DNA from: Anas platyrhynchos | Taxonomy: Eukaryota > Chordata > Aves > Anseriformes > Anatidae | Direction of reading: 5' to 3' | Assembly (NCBI RefSeq): GCF_047663525.1 | Contig: NC_092591.1 | Span: forward strand, 47,035,501 to 47,099,500 | DNA: 64,000 nt | Shown here: in pieces, positions 34,701-49,700 of the stretch | Position numbering within the stretch: the stretch's first letter is position 1 | Layout of the letters: each line of letters begins with the position of its first letter | Translations under genes and position numbers: made by a program | The notes under the pieces: model-generated | What the model saw: only the letters and a program-made list of their open reading frames with translations | Told to the model about the DNA's origin: nothing | The model's database searches: none

Positions 34701-37700
34701 AAAATATTGTGTTAAAACTCTAAGTCTTACTGTTTTCTACTTGCTTCTTTTTAATAACCTGATTTTGTTATTTAAGAGTGTGGAAGTCTGGGGTTGTGGA
34801 GAGCTGATTACTTCCCTCTCCCACCCTTCCTTAGGATCTGCACAGTTTATCAGGTAATCCAAGTCTAGTGCAGACTAGGTATTGTTTGGAGATTCAGCTG
34901 TAATGCTTTGCCTTTTTAATAGTGAAAATCAATTGTCTCATGACTTGAGGGTTTTTTTTGTCTTGCTAAGATTTAGATATGGCATAAAGCTATTGTCTAA
35001 AATGTCTCCTGTTAGGAGACTCTAGTCCAAGCTTCTTTAATGCAGCTTTTTAATGAAGAATTCTAGTCCAGCATGTTATTAATCTATGCTTTATTTTTCT
35101 GTTCCAGAGACATTCAAATGCATCACAGTCACTCTGTGAAATTATTCGTCTAAGCAGAGACCAGATGTTACAAATACAAAACAGTTCAGAACCAGATCCA
35201 CTGCTTGCAAGTCTAGAGAAGTAAGTTAGTTTGAATTTCTGACCTTTTCTCAGTTCATCAGAGCACTATTATTTAACTTCTGACCTTTAAAACTCTTTAG
35301 AGTTGCAAGCTTCCTTTTGCTGATGACTTCTCTTGGCTAACTGTTATCCGTGCAATTTGAAGTAGCTCAGCAAGTAAGTGGAGCCCACCTGGATGACTTT
35401 TTTGTTGGCTTCACTTAAGATTTCCTCATTCTAGTATCTTGGTTCTGCCTGAGAAATGATAAAATATTTCTTGCACTGTCAAAGTTAGTTATCACATGTG
35501 TAAACGTGAAGGTTAGCTTGATACTGTGCAGAATACACATAAGGGACGTAGGCTTTGATCTCTTGTTTAAGTGAAGTTTGTTTCTACCAGAGATTTTTCT
35601 GTGTCACCTTCTTTGTTTTGCAGGTTCTAGGTTTAGGTTTACATGGCTGTATGATGTGCTGAGTCTTTTGATCTGAGAAAACTGACAACCAACAGTACAA
35701 AAAGGGATAGTTTTTTTTTTTTTAAACAAAACAAAAAATAGATCAAGAGAGGGAGTAGGGAAATATGATTGGGGTAGTGATGTCATAGGGGAATGATTGT
35801 CCTAGCAGCACCTGGTGGCTTGAAATAACAGACTTTATTTCATTATCCTGTTCTCTAATTTCACATGGGCAAACAGTAGCTAATTCTCTTAACAGCTGTA
35901 TTCTAAAGAAGTGTTATGTCTGATGCCAATACTTTCTTTTCAGGCGAGAAATCATAGAGCAGCTGCTGTCAAATATTTTTCATAAAGAAAAAAATGAATC
36001 TGCAATAGTCAGTGCAATCCAAATATTACTGACCTTACTTGAGACAAGACGACAGACGTAAGTGTGTTTATTGCTTGTACTTATGGCTGCTTAATTTAAC
36101 TAAGCTGTTGCTCAACAATAGTAAGTGAAGTGCCTTCCATGAAGTTATGACTGAACCATTTTAGTGGCCTTTTACAGGTGAAGTAGTAAAAGAGCAAACT
36201 GTGTGATTGTTGTTACCAGCAGTGTTATTGCACTTCCCCTGGATGACTGGTCTTTCCACGGTGTTTTCCAGAACCTAGTTTAATTGCCACATGTCAGATA
36301 AGACTGATTTCATTTCATCATTTTTTTCCTGGACACAAGGAATAGAGTTCCTGTGTACAGTGTAGTGACTGGATATTCACTTTTTTAAAATTTGGGATCT
36401 TCTTATAAGTTTGAGAAACTAGTGAACAGAGGCTTGATAGATGAGTGAAGCTCTTTCTCTGCCACAAAAGAAGGAATTGAACAGCCATAAAGTTTAATCT
36501 CATAGCTGAAAACCAAACTGGAGATTTCAAGCATGATAAACCTAAATATATTAGGCCTAGTGTTTGGAAGAATCTTGTTCTGTTGTTAGTTCACACTTGA
36601 TTTATATTTGTAATCTCCTGAGTTTGCCCTCCTCTTAATTCTGTTTTCATGCTTTTAGAACTGTGACACTAAGAATCATAGCTTTAGAGTTGTTCTAGAA
36701 CTAGTTTGGATATTAATACTAGACCTTGCTTCTGTGTTTTAGATTTGAAGGCCATATAGAGATCTGTCCTCCAGGCATGAGCAATTCAACATATTCTGTC
36801 AATAAAAGTGTTTTAGAAGCCATAAAATCACGACTTTCATCCTTCCATGAACTCCTACTTGAGCCTCCAAAAGTAAGTGAAACCTTTTGTTGCCAAATGA
36901 AATGAAGCAAGACTCATTGTGTGCACAGTTCCTCTGGACTTGCCCAGAACCCAGAGTAGATCAGCTCTCCACTGCATGTACCATGCACTCCAGGCATGCT
37001 GAATTCTTCACGTTTTTTTAACTGACTTTTTTATGGTAATCAACTTATTCATGTCATGTTGTTGCAAAAGATAAATACGACATGTTGAATGAATAGGGAT
37101 TTCACCTATAATGCATTTATTTTTTTCAATGAAGTTGTTACCAGCAGAATTTCAGCTGAAGCATAGTTCAGTTCAGGGTGCTCTAATGTGTAGGAGTAAA
37201 GGACCTGAGGGTCAGAGTGAAAATGATCAGAAGCTTAAAGTTCAGATAAGAGACAGGTTTGGTGGTGGTGGAAACAAGGTAGTGGTAAAGGCTGTTTTAG
37301 CCTAGAAAAGATGAGTCCTCAAGCTTTTAAGCGCAGAAGAGATGAAAAATGCAAATAATCCTTTCTTGCAACAAGATGTGCGTTAAAAGTAAGGTCATAA
37401 GATACTTAGTGTTCTCTGGTGATTGGAGTACTGAGCATTTGAATAAATCATCTAGTGAAGTTATTGACTGCTTTTTTAAGCACTAGTTAAATGAGCATCT
37501 TATCCATGTTCTTAAATTTTGCCTTAGGTAAGTGAACTGGCAGGTTGTCTGCCACTTTTGACACAAGGGTGGCACTGGTTAGGTACTGGATGCCAAAATG
37601 ACATCCAGTATTGTGGAAGATAGTACATTTCTAGCTGGTCTCCTTGTCCAAAGGTTTGTGCTTTAATATAGGAAGAAAGATGTTTACATAATGTCTTTCC

Positions 37701-40700
37701 CTTGCTCCTTGCATATTTGTTGGTAGATTTTTAGCTCTTAAAGTAGTCAACACCAGATTTTCTGACTGGCTGATACTTAGGTGATAATAGGTCTCATCTG
37801 GCAGCCAGCTAAAATTTTGATGTAAAAACCATGGTGCTTATTTTAATACAAGGACCTATTAGTGCATGGGAAGAGATTCTTGCTGTTGGAAGTAACTCCT
37901 TCAGAGACAACAGGTGGAGCTTTGGTGTGCTCTTCTAATGTTACACACAACTAAAGAAGTTTCTTTGAAATTGCTTTCAAGTATATGAAGCAATATGAAG
38001 TCAGAGCTGTTGAGGCATGAACGCATTTAGAGACTGTCTACCTAGTTGTTCTGCAAGTACTGTGGTAATGTAAACTGTAGCTGTGTACCTGGATTAACCA
38101 CTGAGAAGTGTAAGTATTTCTTAATCCTTTTTAAGGTTGGATGGAATTCATCTACTTTGAACTCTTACAGCTACCGATCAGTTTTTAGTGCCATTGGTTC
38201 CATGTGGCTGTCTTTCGTTGCCCCCTGTCTGTAGAATTAAAATAAACCATGGTGTTCAGAACTAAGTTGCTTTTTCAGTTTTTGCAAGATCTTGTTCAAA
38301 GACTGGTTGTGTACACTTTTAAAGAACTATTCTCTCATTGTGCATAGCAACAAGTTTTTTTGACAAAAATTATCTTTTTTTTTTTTTTTTTTTTAGAAAA
38401 GTGTCATGAAGACAACCTGGGGTGTATTGGATCCACCTGTGGGGAACACACGTTTAAATGTGATTAGATTAATATCTAGCCTTTTACAGACAAATATGAG
38501 CAGTGTGAATCAGGAACTTATAGAGCTTAACAGCATAGGAGTTATACTGGTAAGAACTTTCTGCTGCCTTATCTTTGTGAAATGCTAATAAGATCTTATC
38601 TCTGTCAATGCAGATAATTTGTAATATATTTCCAACATAACTTTTCAGACTGTTTGTGTTTTGACTTCTAGTGCATTGTTTGAGAACTCCAGATACCTAA
38701 TTTTACTGTTAAATTCATATGTCTGAAGCCAGTGTTTTCCTCTTATTGATTCAATTTTCTGCACCTTATACACGATTTTCTTGGAGTGGTTTTCTTAAGC
38801 TTATTTTTCATCTGTCTGCACAACTTTTCAGCCATGTTCAATGCTTCCCTACTTTTTTATCCTTTTCCTAAGATGTTCCCTCAAAACCTCTTTCTATCTC
38901 TTAATATGTAGAACACTAAATGGTATCTTAGCATTGCCCTATAAAGGGACAGTTTATCCTGGTAGCTTGTATGCTTAAAAACTGTTTGAAAGCAAACTGT
39001 TGCACAGCAAACTCCTAGCCTGACATTTACACTTTGAGTACTTCCTAACTCAGGCTTCAACTGTAGCAGACATTCTAAGGTTGACCAAAATCTTCAAATG
39101 TTTGCATCATTTGACAAATACCTAGCAAGACATGCTGGAATTTATACTGTAGTTTCCAAATACAGTATGTGAGCCTCTGCTTTTAAGCAGAGTTGCAAAA
39201 CTAAAATAGCTTTTTTCAGCTCAAAATTTTGTCTCTCAACCTCAGTTCTGTCTTGTATAAGATGTTAAGTATTCTCAGACTGCATCTAGATTATCTGAGG
39301 TAGCTTTCTGTAATAGAAGAATAAAATTGGTAGATGACGTAAGGCATCTCATTAAGGTGAGGAGCACATTCCCAAAGGGTATTGTAGATACTGAAAATCT
39401 GTGGTGAATTCAAAAAAGAAACTTAAGGACTAAGAAGGTCATAAATAGTATTTCTCACTTGGGAACTTTAAGGGCTGCAGCTAGCAGAAAGAACTAAGAG
39501 GGGAGTATCATTCCAGCCTTGTCTTTATCTGGAAGTGCTTTATTGGTTACTCCCAGCATAAACCTATTTGGGTTACTCTCATCCCGTATGATAGTCCTTA
39601 TGTTCTGATAATAGCAAGCATAAGTATTAAAATTTGTGTAGGTCACACTTTGTCATGTATGATGCTACTTACTGTAAAACTTAAGGAATTTGCTTGTGTT
39701 GCCATTTAGTTATGTTTGAAAGGACCCTGCTTTGAGTGAATCCTGTTGAATTTGTTTTTCAGGACATGTTCTTTAAGTATACGTGGAATAACTTTTTGCA
39801 TACTCAAGTAGAAATCTGTATTGCATTGATTCTTGCAAGTCCTCTTGAAAGCACAGAAAATGGCACAATTACAGATCAGGATTCCACTGGGGACAATCTT
39901 TTACTGAAACATGTAAGTTTTGTTTTCGGGAGGTGTTCGCTGAATGTTCCTCTCACCAAGGTATAGTAGCAGTTATTCTTTCATAAAGTAAGCTTGGGCT
40001 ATATTTTATGTAAAATGAAGAATAAAACTCTTTTGTGTTTTCTTAATGTGTCAGTTCAGGCTGTTAAACCCAGAAGTGCAATGGAATGGATTTTTGCTGC
40101 TGTCAAAGTGAGCAAGTATGCAAGGTTGCAAGTACTTCCTCTTGTTAAGAATTAAAATTGCTATTTTGGTAGTTGTACACTCATAAAATACAGCAGCTGC
40201 ATTCAAAAGGAAGTTGATGTAGCTGATGATTCAGAAAGAATTGATATAGGTTCAACCTTCAGGTTTCTGTTTGGGATCTGTCAACTGCTTCTGAACGTTG
40301 AACCATTTAATGAAAGCATCTATCCTAAACCTGAAATCAATTGTCTTATAAGTCATCAGGATTTGTTAAAATCAACCCTGCAATGCATAGTAGTGTTCTA
40401 CATAACTTTACAGCTGTTAAGTATACTTTGTGTTTTTTCATAGCTCTTCCATAAGTGCCAATTAATAGAACGAATACTTGAAGCATGGGAGATGAATGAG
40501 AAGAAACAGTGAGTAACTAGCTCTTCCATTTCCTGCAGTTGTCTCTATACAATTTGAGTTGTGATATGTATAATCAATTCAGAACTGAACTGACCAAGAA
40601 ATACTGACCAATAAATATTCTTGTGTTTGTCTTGCTTCATCTTAAGAATCTCTTCTCTGAAATATCCAGTATATGAAATACTTACCACAGTACTGTTAGT

Positions 40701-43700
40701 GGTATTTGGAAGTACATTTTGCTTGGTAATAAATGGAATAATTAAGTTCTAAACACTTACGTTAATATTTGGATTAAAGCTTTCACACATACTGAGTCTT
40801 TCAGAGTTCTTCAGTTTCTCTTTTAGTAACGCCTGAAGTTCAGGCCATCTTTTTGGTATCACTTTAATACTTTTCCCTATCACCGTTTGAGAATACAATC
40901 AGGTCTGTAATTCTTGCAATGTATAAGGTTTTACAACTGTCTGTAGAGTTAATTCATCTTCAAGTACAGAAACATACCATAAAGTTTTGAGAATGGAGGA
41001 AAGAAGATAGTTTTCTCTAGTAAGCAATTGAAATTTTTTAATAAACACATCAAAGCAAATTGCATACTGGGGAGCAACACATTCATGTAAAAGCCAGGAC
41101 CTCAGCAGTGGAATTTCTCCTGAAAACGTGTAATTGTGAAAAGATGTTTCAAGCAGCCAACCCTGTCTGGAACTGTTCATATTGGGGGAAAAAAAATGTT
41201 AAGCCTTCACCTGAAGGGGTAAAGCATCTCTCTGAAGGTCTAGGAGCTAATTTTGTCTTCATCTTGACAGTGCTTTATATTTTTTCCACGTGCACAAATG
41301 TGAAAGCAGAAATAATTTGTTCAGATACTGTGTACTTCCTTGATAGTTATATGCCTGTCGGTCTTCTAGATTGGCTCAGTGTAATCTAGACATCTGTACC
41401 TTAAATTCTCGAGTATTTTTGTGAAACTCTAGTTCTAGAATACTGCTCTTACATTTAAGAACTGGTAGGTTATAGGTCTTTCTTGTTTAACTTCCTGACC
41501 CTGGTAGAATGTTTTATAACAAAATATAGTAGCACAGTTGCTCAGAGTACAGGCATTTAAGTTCTTTTTCTATCTTGCAGGGCTGAAGGAGGAAGACGGC
41601 ATGGTTATATGGGTCATCTGACAAGGATAGCAAACTGTATCGTGCACAGTACAGATAAGGGGCCTAACAGTACGCTAGTCCAACAGCTTATTAAAGGTAA
41701 TGTTAATACTCTTAAGCTTCTCATTGTGTCTTCCATGATCAAATTTTTAGGAAATTATACAACTTTAAAAATGAAAAGCAGTTTCTGGATAGAAAAAGAA
41801 TATTTTGACATATTCTGCTTAAAATCAGTTGTCCTTAAACATGTTTGTATTTTTTAAACTTTACTGAATTGTATCAGAGCTTTGAAATAAATGTAAAGAG
41901 ATGCTGAACTAGTTTAGACTTTACAAGATGAACTAATGTCTTTAGGAGTGCGTGTACATTCTTTACGTTATTTCTGATTGCTTTGTTGTTTTTTAAGAGC
42001 ACAAGAGAAGAACAACATTTAAAAATTAAGTGATGCTTTGCTGTTGATTGTATTACATAGCTTTTTTGTTTCCTACTATAGAGCTTCCAGAGGAGGTCAG
42101 AGAGCGATGGGAGACATTCTGCACAAGCTCTTTAGGAGAAACTAATAAAAGGAATACAGTGGACCTGGTAAGTGGTGCTGGATAAAGTTTGAAAATTGCT
42201 GTTGTTTGCTTGGGCCCCAATTTTTTGTCAGCAGCACAGGCAGTCTTGCCAAGTACTTTCAAAGTACAAATCCAAGAGGACAGGTATTGAGATAGTGTCA
42301 AGTACATCTAGTTGCTGAGCTATGGGACTTCCATTCTTTAGTTTCCTTTTTAACTAAAGCCACATCATTAATGTTTTGTATGAGAATTTTGCTGTAGTTC
42401 AGTTCATACAGTTCATCCCAGGCAATCACCACAAAGGAAGATATTCTTAGAGCTTCAAGTTAGCTTGAAAGCTGCTGTCTCCTCTAAGAGTACGGACAAA
42501 AACATGAGGAATTGATTTAATGGTAAAGTGCTACCTGCATTCCACTGTGTGTTACACTGCATACTTTTGTTTTGCATCTGTCTTAATGTTTCTTCTGCAT
42601 GCAACAATAGTGATTACATGTTTGTTAAGAACTAAATTTAAAGTGCGAAGAGGTTTTATGTAGTCATCTTGAACGTACAGTTTAAGAGTAATCACCATAT
42701 CTTAGTTTGAACTTTTAAAAGCTTATTTTTAGCTGCAGTGATCACAAGATAGTGGAATTCAGGATCCTGAGGGTTGGGAGGAAGGTGAAAAGTTTAGTAG
42801 TACTTAAGGACTAGGTAGGAGAATATGTATCCTTTTAAGCCTAAAAACATTGTACAAGACAAATTATCCATGGTTGCCTTAAGAACCACCGTGTAGTTCC
42901 TTTCTCTTAAGGAAAATCCCCCTTAGGGATATTCTCAAGAAACTAAACCAAAAATACTATACACTAAATTTAATTATTTGCATAAAGTGCCTGTGCTGCT
43001 TTGGTAGTACAACATGTTAGAAAATGACTAGTAAGAACAGTGAGGAGCTTGTTTTCTTGCCTAAAGTTGCTGAAATTTGCAGAAGTCATTTTTACACCCC
43101 TTCCCTGGCATAATTATGCAGTTTATTCATTAGGGTGGTGTAATGCTATTTTTTTCTTTAAGGTTTATGCTTGAACTACAGCATCTGTCAGAAAACAAGA
43201 AAAATAACTCGTGTTTTGGACCTTATGTCCTGTTGGTTCCCAAAGAGAATTTGAGGAAGAAGCTGGAGTCCCGAGCATGTTACTGTTACAACAGCAATGG
43301 CAGGACTTCTACTGCAGATTAGATAGTTAATAAGAAGCAGCTACAACTATATAAAAACATTTTATTTGGTTCCCTACCCAAAGGTGCAATTGTAGAAGGA
43401 GTAATTATATAACGTTCTCAGACAGCATGCCTGGGGGGGTGTCCAGGGCAGCTCAAGCTGTATAGAATACCATGTAATTACACTGAAATGTACAGATTTT
43501 ATGAGAATATTTTTGCAAATACACTGAGCGATAACCTTCAGCAGACTTGGTCTGTCATTTGGTACAATGGTTCTTCTCCAGGCAGAATAAGCCCAGAGGT
43601 CATTTGGTGCATTACTATTCTTCCCACTTACTGACAACCCTAGTGTTAAATTTACTCTGGCATGTTTTCTTCAGAAATTCACTAATTCACTGATAAAATT

Positions 43701-46700
43701 CACTAATAAGTCAGGGCACTTCTATACAGCAAATGGTATTGCAGGGCTGTATAAAATAAAACATGCCAAATTGTGTGGCTTTTAAATAAGTGTTATACTA
43801 ACAAAGGAAAAGGCATAAAAGTACAGTATACCTCAGGAAAACAAGTGTTCTTCATTTGTCTGTTGCATGTGTGTCCTTACTGTGGCATTGTACTAGGATA
43901 TTTGTGGGAGCATAGAAGGGTGTCTGCCTTGTGTGAAGCCTTGCATTTTCTCTGTTTAACTCATCCTTTTGTGTTGCCTGGTCTCTTGTTCAAAAACAAG
44001 ATTTTTAAAAAAGAAAAAGTTCACTTGATAATTTGAATCACGGAGTTCTAGAGGTGTAAGAATAATGCAGTATAGCATTGTCCAGAGTAAATTGTCATCT
44101 ATGGATTTGCTTTATACCAGTGGTCTTCCATAGAATATGTCTAAGGGGTCAGCTGTAACTACTGTTACTTTACCTAGTTGCTGTTCCAATTAAAATTACT
44201 TCTGGTGTGCTGTTCTGATAGAAAATAACTTCTTCCAAGAACATGCTCAGCCACACTGCTACCTAAGGAACAAACTATTCCCAATGGTTCTATGTCAGAT
44301 CACCAAAATTATCTATTTTTAATGGTAATATAAAACAGCTGTTATGGCAACAATTCCAGGTTCGCTTCTGCAAATCAATACTGATGAAATTCTGAAGGTG
44401 CCTTTTTGATAAACTTTTTTTTTTTCAAATACTGCAGATATCTACATTTTCCTTTAAATTTTCTATGTTCTCTATTTTGGAAAGGAAGATCTGTGTATAA
44501 TCCATCATTTTGGTGACTACCAATATACTTGTTCAATGTGACTTGTGGTAAAAAGAGAAGATGCAAATATTTTAAATAACTGTCCGTTGTAGGACTGGAT
44601 TTTTATATGTTTAATCATTCTGAAGTACATAAAAGCTTTGGCTTTTTTTGGTGTCGAACACACACAGGTTAATGCTACTGAAATATTTTAGGGATTCTTC
44701 TATGTGGTATAGCAGTTGAGAAAACTGCAAATAACTCAGTTTCTTGTTTAGATACGAAACTGAAGATTCAGGAAGGCAGAACAAATGTATTTGAGTTTGT
44801 CACGTAATAAGCAAATGACTGAATTATTTTGTGTAGGTTACTACCTGCCACATTCATTCTTCCAGTGATGATGAAATTGACTTTAAAGAAACTGGCTTCT
44901 CACAGGATTCATCTTTGCAGCAGGTGAGTTGAAATCTTTTAACAGTGTAGTGTTCTTCTCTTAAAAAAAAAAAATGAAAAAGTGTGTGTGTGTGTGTATA
45001 TATATATATCTTTAGTGGAACTCATATTTTTATCACAACCAAATACAAATCTAGAAAGTTTAAACTAACTTAGATACATGTGCACGCACACAACTATTTT
45101 ACCAAAATTGGAGGTGTGGCTTTTAACATAAGGCACAGCATCTCAGTGTGCTTTTTTTTTTTTTATTTGATCATGCTCTGCATGCAGAATTCTGCTCATT
45201 ATGCCTAAGACACTTCATATGTTAGCTGTCTGGCTGAGCTGGGCATGGTTTGCAACTTTTCTTAGTAGATGCAGCAGTTTGATATGTGATGGCTTCTGTT
45301 TTCTCGAAAATACAAATTGCTTTGAAACCAAATGTGGGTTTATGTTTGGTCTTGATAATCAAAGCTTTAAAAATGTTGACCCTTACTTTGGGGAAAGGAG
45401 GAAGACTGGCTATTCATTGTTACATGTTTTTAGTTTATGGCAAAATATTACACCGTCTAGTAACAATATAAATAACTTTATATACCCATTGCTATGTGGC
45501 AACTGTACATAGCTAAATGTTCCTGAACTAAATTTCTAATCAACTCGATCACTTATTTGCAGTTCAGTATGTGATTTTGACAGCTCATTTGTGAGTGTTT
45601 CAAAGATAATTATTTATCATTCGGTTTAACAAAAGAAATCTGAAAATGTGTAAGGAAGTTTCAGATCCACCAATCTGAAAGCTTAAGGTAAAGCTATGTC
45701 CACCTTGAAGTTTTAATGCTTTCATAGTGTACTAATTGATACAGTGTTTAATATGGTGATGTTTTGGAGTATTTTTGGGATGAGTGATTAGAGAGAACAT
45801 AATGAATATTATTATAGATTCCCCTATACAAAGCATATTACCTGACTGGGTTATTAACCGAAATCTTATTTATCTTTCAGCTCATACTAACAGCTGTGTA
45901 GTACCTAGTCTAAGTCTGACTTTGGTATTTCATGCATCTTTATAGTTTTCCTATAAGTACTTGCTTATCCAAGTTTGTTTTGGGAGTGGTGGCTCAAGTT
46001 TTCAGAATCTAATACATTTTTATCAAGTGCACTGATCTTGTGTATGTAAGGTGCACCTGAATACCAACATGATAGGTTGGATGCTGTCTAGCAGCTCTAG
46101 TGAGAAAGTAAGATCTTCAAATAACCCTGTGCTTTTCATGCAACCCCTTAATGATCCGGGTAGTTAATCTGCAAAAATTCAAATGGGCCTGTGCTGTTGT
46201 CTTTCAAGTTTTTCATCATTTTCTTAATCTATTTTTCAAAGCTAAGTGAAATATACTTTTTTAGAGTTGTCTTGTGAAGAAAGCAAGATACTAGACAAGA
46301 CAAATCACTGATGGGAAATGAATTGAAATTACTTAAAGCATTCTCCAGCTGCACAAATTCATTCATAAAGGTAACTGGCTCTACAGCTAGACTGCTCTAA
46401 ATGGGCCAGTATTTCAAGGAGGAAACAGGAAGTACCCATTAGGAAATAAGTAAAGGAGGAAAATACTAAGAAAACAATTTACTTTTTTTGGTCAAATTGT
46501 GTAAGTTTTTTCTGGTCAAATTAAGTTTTGTCTTTAAAAAATTGTTCTGTCACCCAGTCCTGGGAGGGAAGGTTTCTTGTGCCACTAGTATTTCATGTGC
46601 TGTCCTGCTGTGGCACTAGAAACTTTTCCTTAAGAAAACATTGTTCTGCTCTGCACCAGTTAGTACCACCTTGTCTCTTTGAAAATATATTAGACTCCAG

Positions 46701-49700
46701 GACAGAACTGTCTTTTCTCAGACTACCATTTTGTAATTACATTTTATATACTGTCATAGCCAATTTCTGTGTAGTGACTTTACACAGGTTTCATAATTCT
46801 GATGCCATGAACCTTGTGTCTTAATTTTCTGTTTATCCTGGTGACTGGTATTAGTGGCTGCACCTTGTGTAAGGAAGAACAAGTAAGTTTAGCTTTTCTT
46901 CACACAGGGGAAATTCACTGCCTTTCACTTACATGCACTTTTAACATCCAGAATAGTGAAAATACTTTACAGGAAGAAGAGTAACAAATATTTAAAAAAA
47001 GAAAAAAAAAAAAGTAATGGTTTTACTGGGACACAGTAAAACAGTAATTGGTGGTTTTCCTATACCAATTCTGATATACTGATTGTGTTGGTATGAAATC
47101 CTGAAGTCCTGAAAAGCCATCTCAGATATTACAATTTAAGATCAAAATATAAAGGAGTTCCTGCTTTGGCCTAGCTTAGCACAGTAACCCAACTAGTGCC
47201 TGACTGAGGGTTTCTCACACTCGCTGACAGCCCTGCTGGAGTCTTGCTTTTTATCTCATCCTTCTATGTTCTCTCTCTTTTCCTCCAGTTTTCCTAACGT
47301 TTTAATCAAAACCTGTTTTGCTTTTTTAAATATTCTCTTGTTTTCTTTCCATATTGATTTTATTTTGCTTTACCACCTTCTTGATAAGTTTTACCTATAT
47401 GTTGTGTCTCCTTAGCTACCTGGGCAAGGAAATAAGGGAGCTGATGTGACAGTCATATTTCCTAGAATATCTTAGCCTTGGCTGAATTGCACACAGAAAT
47501 AACACTATTGAAAGTTCCTAGAGAATGAGTGCTAATTTAGTTCATAGTCCTGAGAAATAAAGAACGACTATGGTTTTGGATAGAAGGAAATGCCCATTTA
47601 TACATGTCTGCTGGCAGTTGAAGCTGGCATCCTTTTAAAAACAAAACAACAAAAACAGAACCCACAGTTGTGACACTGCACTGGAATGTTCAATAACTTA
47701 TTTTCTGTACTCTCCAATTTCTTCTGGATGTTGAAGAGACTGCTAGTGGGTAGGCTTGAGTGATACTTCCCCTGATAAGCACAGGTCATGTTTATCATGT
47801 AGTTAAGTATCTGTATTTAATGTACTTTTTTGTACTTTTTTTTTTTTTTTGCTGCTTATAACTTCATGTTAATATTAACAAAGTCAGTTTTTTCTTTGAC
47901 TTGGTACATGGTGCTGTTCCCCCATATCTTAGGGGTTCATTTGGAAAGGCGCTAGTTAGCACATGGTTAAACGAGAGATTTAATTTTCTTATCGAGAGCT
48001 GCTATTAGACTGGCTTTCAATTCAGTAAATGTAAGATGCGTAGTCAGTGTTACTATTTAAAACTTAAAGGTTGAGACATCCTTTTCCTGTCCCTTATGTT
48101 TAGATTAGAGAGACTTTTATTTCTTTGGAGCAAAATGGGCAAATAGGATTTAGAGTATTATTAGAATCATTATATCACTGTCGTTGGTCCTGGGGTTGCC
48201 AGGCCTTTTCTGATTATCAGATGCAACAAATGACGTCCAATTTTATTGACCAGTTTGGCTTCAACGATGAGAAGTTTGCTGATCAAGATGACATCGGCAA
48301 GTGAGTATATTGTTATATTGGCTTTGATTATAGTCTCTGGAGCCTCCCTTTTTTAGTGTATTTGGCTGTGGTTCTGGTGATGACAAATGCCAGCCTTGAT
48401 TGATGTGATGCAGTTGCCAGTCAGTCCTGTCTTCTTGTACCAATTGTGTGTGTTGATAGAGTGCTCTTAGAAAACCTCCCTGAACGGTTTACATCAGAAA
48501 GTAACAGCTAATTTTTTACTTCTAATGTTCTGACTGTGCCAGCATGAAAACACAGTGCTTGGGAATAAATGATAGCTCTGCTTTTAAAAGCCATATCTAT
48601 CCAAGGACTTCGCATTGTTTGGGACACTTGCACTTGGAGGTACAAAGTCAGTCATTCACATCTCTGAGTTGGTGTAGCAGAGCAGATGAGTAGCTCTTCT
48701 TTTAAGTTTGACTGTGTTCTTTTCTGTAGGGAACAGTAAAGAAGCACATCATAAATATACTTTTGTTTTTAAGGGTGAAGCAGTTAAGACATGAGAGCAT
48801 GTCTTGGTCAGGTTTTAAAAACAACAAAAGCAAGAAAAAAATAAAACAAAACAAACAACAACAATAAAAAAGACAAACTGCTCTGTTTCTTTAGTTCAAA
48901 GTAAATTGGTGCCATAATGGGAAAGGGTAAGAATGGGAGTTCTTAATGAAAGAAGACTTGATCCTGATTTAATTAAAATTAATGGCTTGGGATGCAAAAA
49001 CATTCAGATAAAAGAGAGTAAAAACATTACTTGAAGACGGTTTCTAGAGGGGTTTAAAAAAAAAAATTAAGATCTTCTGTAAGACATGTTTCCTATCTGA
49101 TGGTTAACCAAAACTTGCACATGTCTTCCAAGATGCATAGCTGCTTTATTACACCACATAATCTGGCAGTATAGATGAAGTTATGATAAGTGAGAAAGCA
49201 GCTCAGGATATTGTTTAACTTGGCTAGAAGCAAGTGAATTTTGGCAAGAATGGGAGTTGGATTTCCTTTGTAGTGTATGATCTTGGTGGAAAGAAGATGA
49301 CTTAAGTAAGCAGATCTCTTGAGATATGCAGTAGGTAGTGAGTTGAATTCAACTGTAGGTGAACTGCTTTTTACTTTTAAATTCATGCCTCTTGTGTAAG
49401 AATCAATTGCAGTTTAAATTACCTGTTTTCTGGTAACCCCTCTGGTGGGTGGGGGTTAGTCCTGTGGTAATGCAGTCGCAGTTAGAAGTGGTCTAAATGA
49501 ACAAATTTTATCTTATTCCCTGCTTGGTGAGGATTAGAGGAAGACAGTAATACATGCGCTGCCGAGTTCAGTGCTATATGTGACCAGAGGAAGAATACAT
49601 TAACTCTTGTGAAAGTCTAGTAGTATCTTTCTACTCTTTTTCTGTTTGTTCTTGCTCCCCCCAGGGATTTGGTTTGCCTAATGCTATTTTTGGTATAAGA

